From Rhipidocladum racemiflorum (lineage: Eukaryota; Streptophyta; Magnoliopsida; Poales; Poaceae), in assembly GCA_036346355.1 (NCBI GenBank), contig CM070583.1, forward strand, positions 7,440,001-7,504,000: a stretch of 64,000 nucleotides of DNA, in the 5' to 3' direction. Made by a program: the position numbers and the translations under genes. This document shows positions 23,537-35,700 of this stretch, piece after piece. How positions within the stretch are numbered: the first letter of the stretch is position 1; each line of letters begins with the position of its first letter. The notes beneath the pieces are model-generated. The model was not told where the DNA came from, made no database searches, and saw nothing but the letters and a program-made list of their open reading frames with translations.

Positions 23537-24660
23537 ATTTTATTGCAATTCGATTTTTTACTAACATAATGTTCATGTAGGTCCAACATGGAAACCCAAT
23601 TTGAGCAAAAATGTGAATTTGTTGGATTGAGTTCTGAGTGGTATTATAATGAACTATTATTTATTGATATATTATTGCTAAATATCTACTTTGCAACTTG
23701 AGATTGTCTAAAATATATCAAAGGTCATGCCGAAATTTTCCATATTTTTCCCATAATTATGCTATTATTGCAAAATATGTAATTTACAACTTGACATAGT
23801 CTTAAAATGTATGAAAAGTTATGCAGGAATTTTATTATAGCTTTTCATATTTTAAATACATTTCTAACATTTTTCCTGGTTTTTTGGGCCTTTATCGGGT
23901 TTTTAAAATTCTCCACAATTTTTCTTCAATTTTTTTTGTACTGCTGTCAATTTTCCACGTAAATGGACCGTTTTTCGAACCGACTGGTTTTTAAACTTGC
24001 TGATCGGTTTTTTGATTTTCTTGGCTCCATTTGACTGCCGGATTTGACTTTTTCATACCGTTTGATTTTGCTCGAATTTTGACCGATTTTCACGAAAAAT
24101 CGATACCAGACACTTTTCGGTTTTTAATTTAAAAACGATTTGGTTAACCTGCTCACTGGAGACTGGACTAGTTTTCTATGGTTCGTGCCTAACGAACTTT
24201 AGATTTGCACTAGGCGAGCTCAAATTCGGACATGGTTTGACATAGACGACAGGAAATGGGATTGACGTAAGTTTACGTTGCGAAACTAGAATAATTTTAA
24301 TAGGATATATATTTTATACGTATAACTCTATAGTTTTGTAAAATGATTCGTAATATTATAAATTCAACGTATATATTTAAATTTTGTTAAAAGTACGATA
24401 CAAATAATTATAAGGTCTTAAAAATTCAAACCACCGAAATCAAAACCAATTCAATCAACAAATTTAATTTATCGAGAAGATGATCTTATAGTATTCCTAA
24501 AAATTTTAGGAGTACCTAGGATTACATAGAACGAATCTTGTGTTCGTTCCAAACAATCATAGCGCGAACATGAGATAAAAAGAAGTACCGAACGAACGGG
24601 CTCGGATCAACCCGGACTAATAGGAATAAAATTTCAGGATATAACAATAGCGATGATTTT
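23537..24660. other. Gene-free AT-rich DNA right of the gypsy element
   Basis: It continues the host sequence interrupted by the gypsy insertion. The part at 23860-24150 repeats short GATTTT/CGATTTT strings like the hAT-type MITE at 8895-9231 and may be a degraded relative, but no ends are visible. Confidence 0.35.
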
Positions 24661-24891
24661 GGGTATGTTTGGTTGTCTGTACTAAGCAGTATATGTATAA
24701 GATAGTTCAAAAAAAAAGTCATCCATGTGTTTGGTTGCTTGAATGGAATCATTCCATCATGACCAAGTGAAACAAATTTAAGGAATATTCCCTATAGATA
24801 CTGAACCATTCCATTTACCCAAAATAATATAATCAAATGGTACATGACCATCACATCTCATTCAACCTTATTCCATCAACCAAACACACCC
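24661..24891. mobile_element. MITE with GGGTATGTTTGGTTG termini
   Basis: The left end GGGTATGTTTGGTTG is mirrored by CAACCAAACACACCC at the right. Inner TGGAATCATTCCATCA and ATTCCATC-type strings strengthen the hairpin. 231 bp, non-coding. No unambiguous target duplication. Confidence 0.65.
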
Positions 24892-25304
24892 TTATACTTT
24901 CGTTCTCGCTTTGTGCAAAAAGATTGATCTGAAGGTGTTATATTTAGACCTAATATACATTATATATTGTTACAGCTTATTTTAGACAAAGGATATATGA
25001 TTAATCCTACCACCGCTTCACATAAACGATGTACTCTTGAACATACTCTAATACTCTACCTTGTATAAAATCTTTGGATTGTGTTATGGTATAAATTATT
25101 CTATAGTAGGACTAAAAATTATACTTATTAGTTTAGACATTGAAAACACATTGACTGTCACATCGCCCACATGCCACCGCAGCGCAGCCTTGGTTTGAGG
25201 TCGATGGTGCCAATCCCCAATTGCGCATCCTACCATTGAAGAACCTAGAACACCGCCGATCATGCACGCATGTTGCGGAGAAGGACAAGTATGGAAGCTT
25301 CCTA
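24892..25304. other. Gene-free spacer
   Basis: AT-rich intergenic sequence. The minus-strand frame at 25096-25311 has no recognisable domain. Confidence 0.3.
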
Positions 25305-25709
25305 GGGCCATGTTTGGATCCCAGGACTAATGGTTAGTTGGCTAAAAATTAGTTCTAGTCTATCCAAACAGGAAGACTAATAGGTGGGCTAATTTTTAGC
25401 CAATCCCTCAGCTAACAATTAGTTCATTAGCCGGTGGAGGGGAGCTAATTTGGGCTAATAGTAGGTAACACGTTGAAAAAAGTCTGAAATACCCTCGCGC
25501 TGGCTTTATCCTTACTTCCTCACCCGTGCGTCCACTCCCCAGTCCGTTATGAGGGGCAAACATGACTTTTCTAAGAAATTAGCCCAACCATTAGTCATGT
25601 ATCCAAACAACCCTAGGCTAATTTTAGATGGACTAATTATTAGCTGACTAACAATTAGCTCTAGCCATTAGTCAGCTAACAATTAGTTTTAGCCCATCCA
25701 AACATGGCC
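25305..25709. mobile_element. Tourist-like MITE with GGCCATGTTTGGAT termini
   Basis: It begins GGCCATGTTTGGAT and ends ATCCAAACATGGCC, flanked by CTAG-like bases on both sides. The interior is full of TTAGTTGGCTAAAAATTAG-type strings in both orientations, allowing a long foldback. About 405 bp, non-coding. Confidence 0.72.
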
Positions 25710-27170
25710 TAGGAATACTATTCCGTTACACAACAAAGTAGATAGACCACACGTGTGTGCCACGGTTACCCAACCGTTACGTTCTACTCCCTCTATCCGT
25801 TCAAATTTGTAATTTGTATTTTTTTTTCTTTCATCTGAGTAGGTGGAATTCGGTGGCCGTCAGCGATGGTGAAGGAGAGGAGTAGCAGGAGACGGAAGCA
25901 GAGTTGGAACTGGAGTCGTGCAGCTCTACCCCATCCATGCACGCAGGTGCGGCGGGCTGTCCATGCGTGCAGGAGACGTACCGGATTTATCTGGACGGGC
26001 CGACGACGACGCAATAGGATAGAGTCGTGTGATCCTCACAACCTGCTCCAACACACGGCTGGCCGTGCTCACATGGTGATGTGTGCGTCGGTGTGATGGC
26101 AACTGCTCGCTTGGTTGCTGTTGGTTGGCTCTATCGCCTTTGGCTGCAGCTGCAGCGGGAATGGGCTTTATTAATTCATTGCTACATTCAGAACCAGTCC
26201 AGATGTTTCGGCACTAAGGAAATCATGGTAAAGTAATTTCATAGTATTTTATACTAATAGTAGCACGTGGTAGTAAAGATTAAAATTTCTAACCATTGAC
26301 ACACCTTAAGGATATTATAGTCTTTTTCCCTAATCCTAATCCTATCCGATCCCAACCATTGCGCCGTCGTCCATCCGCTAATGGCGCCACCACCATCCCC
26401 ATCCTTGTATAACAGTAGGCCATGCGGCGCCCCTCTCGCGTTCCGCTATGCTATCTGCCGCCCCATCCCTTGCACTGTCACCTCCCCATCTACCTCACCT
26501 CCACCGTTTCTGCCATGCCATCCGTCGTCCAAGTAGATCCGCGAAAGAATTTGCATGAGTTTATGCTACACCGAAAAGTTTGATTGAATTAGTTCAAATC
26601 AACCTGGTTAATTTTTCACAATAAAATCTCTCCATCTGATTGTTCTGCTCTTGTTTTCTTAACTGATAGTAGTGTAAGTACAACTAGAAAGCTTAGCGCG
26701 GTGCACCCCATGCGCGTCAACGTTTGACTGATGAAAAAGGATGCACTATTTTTTCTCTAGCTTTTTTTTGTCAAACGGCTCAATTTAATTACGGAAAAGC
26801 GTAAATCGAAAATTGATCGTACATAAAAAGTTTTTAATCGAAAATCGATCGGACGCAAAAAGTTTTTTCCGTAAAAGATGGAACATTTACGTAATTTCGA
26901 GCAAAAGATACAATCTTTACGTAATTTCGGGTATTCGAAGGGTTTTCTCTGAAAAAACGGAGTGACTCTACGGGGGAAAAGGCCTTTTAGCAAAAGATCT
27001 GCAAAATATAGGATATTTATGTAATTTTGTGTATTTTAAGGCTTTTTCCGTAAAAGCGGAGGGCTCTTTTCATTAAAGATAGGGTCTCTTTGTAATTTCT
27101 AGTGGTGCTCCGGAGGGCCCTTTTCATAAAAGGGAGGGCCTCTTTGTAATTTCGAGTATTTTCAGGTTTT
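25710..27170. other. Gene-free stretch
   Basis: No supported gene. GC-rich segments at 25850-26100 and 26360-26520 hold short frames without known domains. 26740-27180 has a repeated phrase (GTAAAAG, TTTGTAATTTCG.., GGGCTCTTTTCAT..) about every 60 bp, suggesting a degraded tandem structure. Confidence 0.35.
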
Positions 27171-27306
27171 TTTCGTAAAAAAACTGGCGCTTCCGCGCAC
27201 GCGTCAGCCAGGAAAAATGTGAGCGTGCGAGAGACGCTGGGGTTCGAACCTGGGTTGCGCGCGTGGAAGCGAAGCGCTCTCCCACCGCGCCACGAGACCC
27301 GCTGAG
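27171..27306 (-). mobile_element. tRNA-derived SINE candidate
   Basis: On the minus strand an RNA polymerase III A-box-like string (GTGGCGCGGTGGG, 27293-27281) is followed by a B box (GGTTCGAACCCC, 27250-27239), and a T7 run appears at about 27186-27180. The spacing fits a tRNA-related SINE head. The arm around the B box does not pair as a proper T-stem, so it is not a working tRNA gene. Ends and target duplication are unverified. Confidence 0.5.
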
Positions 27307-27356
27307 GCGAGAGAAGGGCTGGCGAGTCTCTTTTATGCCTAACTTAGGCGGAAGCC

Positions 27357-28273
27357 AAGGATTCAAATCTCATTTTGGGTAAAATTCCGGAGGTCACCGA
27401 AATTCGAAATCTCGGCGAGATTAGGAAATTTCGAACAAAATCCGAACGAAATACAAAAACCAAATTCAAATTCGGTTTTTTTCAACCGGGAAATCCGAGA
27501 TCTCGGCCGAAATCACCGAGATCTTGGTCCAAGTTGAATCGACCTAAAAATGGTCCAAAACACGTCAAAAATTTTTGAATTTTTTTTGGATGGTCCTAAC
27601 ACATAACTAATGTTTCCATAAAAATTTGAGATGATGATCAAGCATGAGTAATTTTTAAAAAATCTAACAGTGGTAAAGTCATCATAAAAAACGTATATAA
27701 AATTAGTTTTCGATTTTTCAAATGTAACAAATGAACTTCAAGTCATTTGAAAAGTTTTATATATGTTCCTATCATCCTATGTATTATAGAGAAATATTTA
27801 TTCCATACATAAAAGCCATAATGTAACTTAATTGGGGTAACACAACATATTACATATTGAAAAATAGTTCAAACCACTTTAGAAAATTTTAAATTTTTTT
27901 ATGAATGCTCCTAACACATCCATAATATTCCCATAAAATTTTCAGATGATGATTAATCTTAAAAAATTTTGAAAAATTCTGACAGTGCAAACCGACCAAA
28001 AAATGGTCAAAAACACATCAAAAATTTTAGAAATTTTTTGTGGATGATCTTGACCCTAAATACAATCAAATAAAGTGAACAAAAATCAAAATTCAGCAAA
28101 AACACCCGAGATCTCGCCCGAGATTCCCAAGATCTCGCCGAGAAATTCGAAATTTGATTTTTTTTTTTTTGAATTTTTTGAATTTTCCGGGATTTTGAAT
28201 CTCGGAGGGGTCCGAAATCCGAAATCTCAGCCGGGCTGAGATTTCGGATTTCGGTCCGAAATTTCAATCCTTG
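27357..28273. mobile_element. Foldback/MULE-like non-autonomous element
   Basis: It starts AAGGATTCAAATCTC and ends AAATTTCAATCCTT. Near-matching 9 bp flanks (GCGGAAGCC at 27348-27356, ACGGAAGTC at 28274-28282; 7 of 9 the same) suggest a MULE-type duplication. Both end regions are built from CCGAAATC/GATTTCGG strings. The middle contains three diverged copies of a phrase with GGATG.TCCTAACACAT (near 27588, 27893 and 28035). No coding capacity. Confidence 0.6.
28209..28257. repeat. Near-perfect hairpin inside the foldback element
   Basis: Two 24-base arms (28209-28232 and 28234-28257) are inverted copies with a single mismatch and almost no loop; the shared core is CCGAAATCCGAAATCTCAG. Transcribed, this would be a very stable stem. 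Confidence 0.85.
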
Positions 28274-28729
28274 ACGGAAGTCGACGTGGAGCGATCTCAG
28301 CCGCTCGCACGCGCGATCGGACGGCCGGAAAATTAGGGCGACGTGGCCACGGTGCGCTTTGAGAAAACCTTCGAACTTTGTTTTAAGTAGTATTCCTGTA
28401 AAGTTGTTAACAGTTTTTAAAAAAGCGAAGTTATGAAATCAAATTATTGATATAAAAAAATGATTATTCTCTCTATCTCCTTCCACCTCTTCAGCGAGGC
28501 TGCAACCACCTCCCAGCAAGCGGCGGCTTAAGGGCACCAACACCCTCGACGTCTGTTTATGGTCACCATCAAGCTTCTTGGTTTCATTCCTTCCCCGACA
28601 TGCCACTTCATTTTTGGAGTTCATCCTAACATAAATTTGAGTTGCCTTATGATTTCATTTCCATGTTAAGATATTTCATTCGCAACCAAACAAAATAAAT
28701 AAATAAATCGTTACCACATTCAATTTAAA

Positions 28730-29607
28730 GGTGCATTTGGTAATTGGTAAGGATTAATAGAAATCCTTACGTAATCCTATGAGATTATCTTGTTTGGCAA
28801 AATGACTAGGAATCTGAAACAGGAATCCAATATTACCTTGAGAATCATATTACCATCAATTCCAGGAATGTGTTTCCCGTAGAGAAGGGTGTCTAAACTA
28901 GATCACCAGAGAGAAGAATCTTTCTTGTTACGTTTTTTATCATTTGCTTTAATTTGTCACGGTCAAATTTTAAACTTTTAAAATTTGAATTATGATTTAT
29001 TTTAATATATGAGTTATGTAATTATTTTTTTTCCCAAAATATGAATTTCGAAACCCAAATATCAAAACTTAAATCTTAAATTTCAGAATATTAAATTCAG
29101 ACAATTTAAAAATTTATTTAGAAAATCCATTTTATGATACTTTGAATCTTATTTTTTTGGAATGTTCAATTCTAGATCTTAGATATTAAAAATTTGGGAA
29201 TTTAAATTTTATAAATTTGAATTTTGGAATTTTCAATTTTTGAATTTTAGACTATAAAATAAGGAGAATTTAAATTCTAAAAATCAAAATTTAAAATGTC
29301 AAAAATTAAAAAAAATGAATTTTAATTGTTGCAATTTTAAACAACAAAATTAAAATTTTATTTTTTAATTGAAACTTTATAAATGTTAACCTTCGAGGCT
29401 TAAAATTTCAAATCCAGAAATTTAAATTTGTGATCTTATTGGTTCGAGTTATAAAATATTTGAACTATTATAAATAGTATTTTTTAGTTTCCTTCGAACC
29501 AACCCAACGTTAGAGTATCAGATTACTGGTTATGCGTTTACCGATAATCAGATTGAGAAAAATATTAGACCGATAGGAATACAAGACTATACGTACCGAA
29601 ACGCACC
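28730..29607. mobile_element. AT-rich element with GGTGCATTTGGT-type inverted ends
   Basis: The left end GGTGCATTTGGT is partly mirrored by ACCGAAACGCACC at the right. The interior is extremely AT-rich with many AAATTT strings and no frame. No target duplication found, so this is tentative. Confidence 0.35.
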
Positions 29608-29786
29608 CTATGGGCTCCATCAAATCCAATTAAGGGATCCGAGCTGGCCCTGATTTGTCTCAAGCCTAAACTCACCGCCTTGGCCCACCGGCCCGTTAAA
29701 TCCATCAGGACGGGCTAGAACAAAAAAGGGCCGGGCCTGAGCCCTGACGGCAAAAAGCTCAGCTTATTTTTGGGCGCTCGCCCTAC

Positions 29787-30107
29787 GAATTTATTTTCAT
29801 TTAATATTTATTTTAAATCATTTTTTCAAATCTAATCGATGAAAACAAAAAATTGCAAAAATAGGCACCCGTCGCTTAACGTGCGTCGTATTACGATAGG
29901 TACCTAAATGCAAAATATATTCATAAGATCAAACACTCCTTCATGTGCCCATTTTCACAAGTGCATTTTTACATCCAGTACCTATCGCCCCAATATGGGG
30001 CGATCGCCCCATATTGGGGCGATGGGTGTCTATTTTTGCAATTTTTTATTTCCATCGATTAGATTTGAAAAAAAGATTTAAAATAAATATTAAATGAAAA
30101 TAAATTC
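29787..30107. mobile_element. MULE-type MITE with long inverted ends and a 10 bp target duplication
   Basis: The exact direct repeat CTCGCCCTAC (29777-29786 and 30108-30117) flanks a 321 bp element. The first and last ~85 bp are inverted copies with only a few mismatches, starting GAATTTATTTTCATTTAATA. A 9-10 bp duplication with long inverted ends is the Mutator pattern. The centre holds a 40 bp perfect palindrome (29984-30023). No coding capacity. Confidence 0.9.
29984..30023. repeat. 40 bp perfect palindrome
   Basis: A fully self-complementary stretch built from ATCGCCCCAATATGGGGCGAT read out and back, with no loop. One mismatched pair beyond it, pairing resumes for three more bases on each side. 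Confidence 0.95.
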
Positions 30108-30117
30108 CTCGCCCTAC

Positions 30118-31504
30118 ATAGGCTCATGCATCTACCAGATAGTCTGACGTGCGGGCCGTTGTCCACCAGGATTGACGCTGTAGATTTGATGCTGGTGACC
30201 ACCAATTTTAGGAGTTGATTATTAAGGGAGAAGCCAAATTAACGTGACAGCATCATCTACCTATGCACTGGAAGCATGGAAGCACTCAGCCACAGCTAGC
30301 CTAGCTTAGCTTAGCTTAGCTTGCCTCTCTGGTTGTGCTCTTCCTTTTAGTTAACTGAAAGGCTTGGCCACTTCGCTTGAAACAAACGGATCAACTGACG
30401 ACTGAAACCGAGCTAACTGAGACGGACGCATCACCGAGACACCACGCATACGATTATCTTTGGAGAGGTGCTTCTATGCTCTTCTTTCTAGTACAAGTTG
30501 CACAAATCTTGAAGCAAGCGAAGGGGTAAGTAATCACCTCTCTTATCTTTGATATATAACTATGTTTTCTATAATTGTGTATTTTTTTATATAACTCTAA
30601 TATCTATATAGATTAACATGCAGATTAATATGCACCGTTATAATCTGGTTTCACCAAAATAAGTGGCGGAGATCTTTAGACTCTTTCTTTTAAACTAAAC
30701 CGTTTTCGTATAGAATCCAATTTCTAATTTTTTAGCTATTTGTGTAATGTAAATGATACAAACTCTTTCTTTTCATCTAGACTGTTATAATCTAGATCCT
30801 ATATTGTGCAAAACACAAACTTTCTTTTAATTTAGACCATTATAAATCTGGACCCACCACGATCGATATTGTAGATCTTTCTTTTTTCTTCTGATTCATG
30901 CCGGACTTTCTAGCCTTAAAAGCGAACGTGATGGCTTCTTTTGCCTTTACTTTAATATTATAATAGATTAACATACAACAAAACACACAAGCAAGCGAGT
31001 CCCTAATGAACCCTAGCCGTCGACTAAGGTTTAGCTCCTCTTACCTCTTTTGACTCTATGGTTACAAAGAGGGCTAGCAAGTTGCTTGCCTCGCTCGCCG
31101 GCTCGCCGCTGTGGAGATTATTCCCAACCCAAGGTACATAAATATTGTTGAGTTGAATCGAGGAGTAAAGAACCATCGCGTTTTGCTCCCTATGCCTATA
31201 TATACCATTTACTTTCATATGCCTGTATACCATGCCAAGGTTTGGGAGATACAAACTCCGGCAATTCTGTCATGTAAAGACGAAAAGAAAATTGGGAAAG
31301 CTAAGGAAAAAAAAGGAGAGCAAGCTACCTTGCAGGCCATCCCATGTTTTTTATAGAGTATTCAAACCCAAAAATCCATAGTACAAAGTGCTACCCGTAT
31401 CTGTTCTTATCGAATCGGGTACCCACGGGTACCTAAACTCACAGGTAAAAGTGTTATCCGTACTTGCAAACACAATGACATAATGTGATCCAATCACCAC
31501 CAAC
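30118..31504. other. Gene-free spacer with short repeats
   Basis: It contains a small AGCTT tandem (30299-30322) and three diverged copies of a phrase with CTTTCTTTT, TTTAGAC and ATAATCT (30640-30870). The frame at 31111-31356 has no recognisable domain. No gene supported. Confidence 0.35.
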
Positions 31505-31745
31505 TAGGGGTGAAAACGGGTCGGATACGGACGGATATTGCTCTTCCCGTATCCTAATCCATATTTTTTTTTCCCGAATTCGAAACCGGATACGGATACG
31601 AATCCGGGTTAATCGGGATATGGATACGGGACGGATATGTGACGGATTCGGATCAGAAACAGATAAATATACACGGATAATACATGCATATATAGAGTAA
31701 TATAATTTGAATTATACCGTACGGGTACATAACCATAGTAGCAAG

Positions 31746-31801
<56 letters not shown>

Positions 31802-32163
31802 ATAAAACCTAATATACATCATAGAAAGAATATGATACTTTAGGATTAATATAACCAACTCATTGTTATTATAAATGGGCTCTCTATGGAAAAAAGAGAG
31901 ATGAAATGGGCTAGGCCTTGCAGATATCCGAATAGGAAATCCGGATATCCGATCTGAATACCTGAATAGGAAAAATCCGGATATCCGGATATCCGAATAT
32001 CCAAATCCCATCTCGTATTTACCGGATATTGGTTGTCCCGTATCCGAGCCCGTATCCGAATTCAAGTATCCGGATCCGGTTCCGGATCCAACCGGATAGT
32101 AAAATCCGATTCCATATCCGGTTCTGGATCAGACGGGAATTTTCCGACCCGTTTTCATCCCTA
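31505..32163. mobile_element. hAT-type MITE rich in GGATATCCGG strings
   Basis: It starts TAGGGGTGAAAACGGGTCGG and ends CCGACCCGTTTTCATCCCTA. Flanks CCACCAAC (31497-31504) and CCATCAAC (32164-32171) match at 7 of 8 bases, the hAT duplication length. The interior has many copies of CGGATACGG/GGATATCCGGATATCC and a long (TA)n run. 659 bp, non-coding. Confidence 0.82.
31748..31799. repeat. (TA)n microsatellite
   Basis: About 25 uninterrupted TA units inside the hAT-type MITE. Confidence 0.93.
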
Positions 32164-32777
32164 CCATCAACCATTCTAGCATCCCTACCATCAACCATCG
32201 CTAGATACCAGCACTAAAATTCAATCGATTTCACATCCGGATGCCAATAATTCAAGATAGATTTACAAGAGAGATGATTTGGAAAGTACCAAATGGTCCA
32301 ACAAATAGTAACGCCTGCGTGAGCCTACCGAACCACGTGATGAAGGCTCTGTTTGGAGCACGGAAGGAACGATTCAGTACACGTCGAATGTTCGGCAACG
32401 GCACAAGCAACACGAACCCGCATGGGTTCATGACACGCCACTCCGGTCTCCGGCGGTCCAGCCCACTCTCTCCCGCTCGTCCCGCATTTCCGCCTTCCGT
32501 GTGCGCGCATCGTAGGAGAAGAAGCCAACCTCAGAGAAACGAGAAAAATCCAAACGAAAAGAAAGGATCGGAATTAGTTTGATCAAGAAAAGAGAGAGGA
32601 GGCTTTTCAGTGTGCCTGTTGGTGTTCGGCTGGCATTGCAATCCTCCAAGCAAGAGTTGCTGCGCTGGGTTCCATCTTTAGTTCTTTCCTCGTGAGGGGG
32701 GAGAGAGAAGGATCAAGGGGGGCAGGCAGGCGTCGCTAGGTGGCGGCGGTGGTGGTGTGTTTTGCGGGGTTTTGGCA
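32164..32777 (+). promoter_or_regulatory. SSIII upstream region and 5' leader
   Basis: This is the gap between the MITE at 31505-32163 and the SSIII start codon. It turns GC-richer and pyrimidine-rich towards the start. A GA-rich tract (32585-32605 and 32695-32720) probably lies in the leader. I find no clear TATA box, so the transcription start is not placed. The short frames here have no domain. Confidence 0.45.
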
Positions 32778-35700
32778 ATGGAGATGGCTCTCCGGCCGCA
32801 GAGCCCTCTCTGCCCTCGGGGCAGGCCGGCGCTCGTCGTCCAGCCGGCCGGTAGCCGCGGCGGCGGCGGCCTCAAGCAGGTACGACGATTATGCTCTTTA
32901 CAGCTATTGATTCCTGCTGTTTTCTTGTGGTTCTTGACTGGCTTCTTGATCCAAGAAATGAACGTTCCTGCTTTGGGAGGTTGAGACGCATTTGGATTTT
33001 GGTGTGGCGTGTGCGATTATTTTACTTCGTTTCTTTGATGTCCCTGTTTCTGTTATGGGTTGCGATTCTTGCGGTTTTGGTTTATTTTTTCATCTCGGGA
33101 ACTTTTCTCTTTGGAAATCAAGGTGAATTTCGTGCCATGGGTTTCTTTCCTGGGTTTTCTTAGGGTTCTTGGGAGGGTTTTGAATCTTTTGATTGTCATC
33201 GTTCAGGAAATTTTGGTTCTTTTGGTGATTTGAATTGCATCTTGGGTGAAAATAATGACGTGCCCCCCCTCTCCCCGGTTGTTGTGTTTCTGTATGTATG
33301 ATCATTGAATGGTTTCTTGTTTGGCATAATGCTGGTCAATTTGAGGCGAAAATTTTCTCTAAAAAAATGAAGTGAATTTGGGGAGAATTTACTTTGTCTG
33401 CACCTTTTGGTTTGTTCATAGCTTCAACTCTTTCTGTATATGATGCGAGCATGATCAATTTTGTATTAATTGGACTTTGGCTGCCAACAAAATGAGTGAA
33501 ATATACCCTTGCTATGCATTTTCTGAGTGTACATGAATCTGAAGCTAGAATTGTGCCAATGTGTTTGCGCCATTGGAAACGAAAGGGATAAAAGCGATTG
33601 CATGCTTTCAGAATCAACAGTGAAATTTGTTGTTGCTGAGAGGTGAAATCATAAGGCAATTCAGTACAATTAAGTCATTTTTTAAATAGGGATTTGATAA
33701 ATATCATCCGGATGTTTTGTTTGCAGTTGCGATTCTTTGTAAATGCAGTTCTGATTCATTGAAGCTTTACTTCAAAAGAAGATACTTTTGTATTCAAACA
33801 TCTTTAGCTGCAAAACTTACTTTTTTTTTCAGTCTTTCTTGATGGCTGGCAGATATACTGGAAGCAGGATTGTTCGATGCACGGTAGCAAGTTCAGGTGC
33901 GGGGAGTAGTTTATCGAAAGATTATTGAGTCTGTTAGCTGGTCTGCTAAGCTCATGTTTGTCGAAATTGCATCATGCAGATTGCCCTAAAAGGAAATCAA
34001 GGAGGTTGGTATCTCCTCAGATTAAAGTCACTGCCTCTAGAGGATATGCTCCAAGACTCACTGTTGAATCGAGCACTAAGAAGAGAGAACATGGCAATAG
34101 TGATGAAGAAACTCTTGGTACATACAATAGGCTGTTAACTACTGATGAAGAAGAATGGACAGGTAGTGGAGAAGTAGAAACTGCTGAAGTGGATTTGACT
34201 CAAAATGCTTCAACCAGTTCAACAATAGGGGGAGTGGATGTGGCGGATGAAGACATATTTGAGGGGGATTTTCCAGGAAATGCATTGAGCAGTGTAACAA
34301 GGGGGGATGTGGACACGGTGGACGAAGCTGAGCTTGAAGAAGACATATATGAAGTGGACATGCCAGGAAATGCATTGAGCAATTTAACAATGGGGGAAAT
34401 GGACACGGTGGACGAAGCTGGGCTTGAAGAAGACTTTTTTGAGGTGGACTTATCAGGAGCTGCATTGAGTAGTGCAACAATGGGGGAAGTAGACGTGGTG
34501 GACGAAGCTGGGGTTGAAGAAGACATACTTGTGGTGGATTTGTCCGGAACTGCATTGAGCAGTACTGCAATGGGGGAAGTGGTTGCAGTAAATGAAGCTG
34601 TGGCTGAAGAAGACATATTTGAGGTTGATTTGTTGGGACTTGCATTGAGCGTGGCAACAATGGGGGAAGTGGATGCGGTGGATGAAGCTGGGAATATACA
34701 AGACACATTTGAGGCAGATTTGTCGAGAAATGTTTTAAGCAGAGCAACATACAGGGAAGTGGATGCGGTGGATGAAACTAGGGCTGAAGAAGTCACATTT
34801 GAGATGAGTTTGTCAGGAAATGCTTCAAGCAGTTCAAGACTAGGGGAAGTGGATGAAGCTTGGGCTGAAGAAGAAACATTTGAGATGGATTCGTTAGGCA
34901 GTGTTTCAGGCAATGCAAAACATATGGTAGTGTATTCTGTGGGTGAAGCCGTAGCTGAAGAAGAGACTTACCAACAGCATCCAGCACTATCTTCAACATC
35001 CATGGAGGGCAAGACCATTGATGAAACACCTGTAAGTTTGAAGCCTCAGCTGATGCCACTTGTCAGGGTCCAGGAAAAAGACAAATCAATTTTTAGTGTT
35101 CATGAGCAAGAAGGATCAATTGTTAATTTCCATGAACAAAATCAACCAATAGTAGATGTCCATGAACAAGAGCAAACGATTATTGTTTTTGATGAACAAA
35201 ACCAGCCAATTGCCGGATTCCCCAGGCAAGACCAATCTGTTGATCGATTTCCTGAGCAAAATCAATCCATTGCTGCTTCCCATAAACAAGACCGTTCAAT
35301 TGGTGATTCCCCTGAACAAAACCATTCAATAGTTGGTTCCCATGAACAATATAAATCAATTGTTGATGTCCCTGAACAGATCCAATCCATTGTTGCTTCT
35401 AGTAAACAACACCAATCAATTCTTGCTTTCCGCAAACAAGACCAATCAATTGTTGACGCCCCTGAACTGATCCAATCCATTGTTGGTTCTAGTAAACAGC
35501 ACCAATCAATTGTTGCTTTCCGCAAACAAGACCAATCAATTGTTGATGCCCCCAAACAGATCCAATCCATTGTTGGTTCTAGTAAGCAACACCAATCAGT
35601 TGTTGCTTTCCACAAACAAGACCAATCAATTGTTACCGTCCCTCAACAAAAACAATCCATAGTTGGTTTCCATAAACAAGATCTATCAATTGTTGATTTC

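Noticed and set aside
27239..27300. tRNA gene on the minus strand
   Set aside because: A and B boxes are present but the T-arm strands do not pair and no acceptor stem closes, so I call it SINE-like.
31024..31356. Small genes on either strand
   Set aside because: No domain, homology or splice support; flanked by repeats.
34139..34913. Long minus-strand frames opposite SSIII exon 3
   Set aside because: Shadows of the repetitive coding sequence on the other strand; same period, no independent signals.
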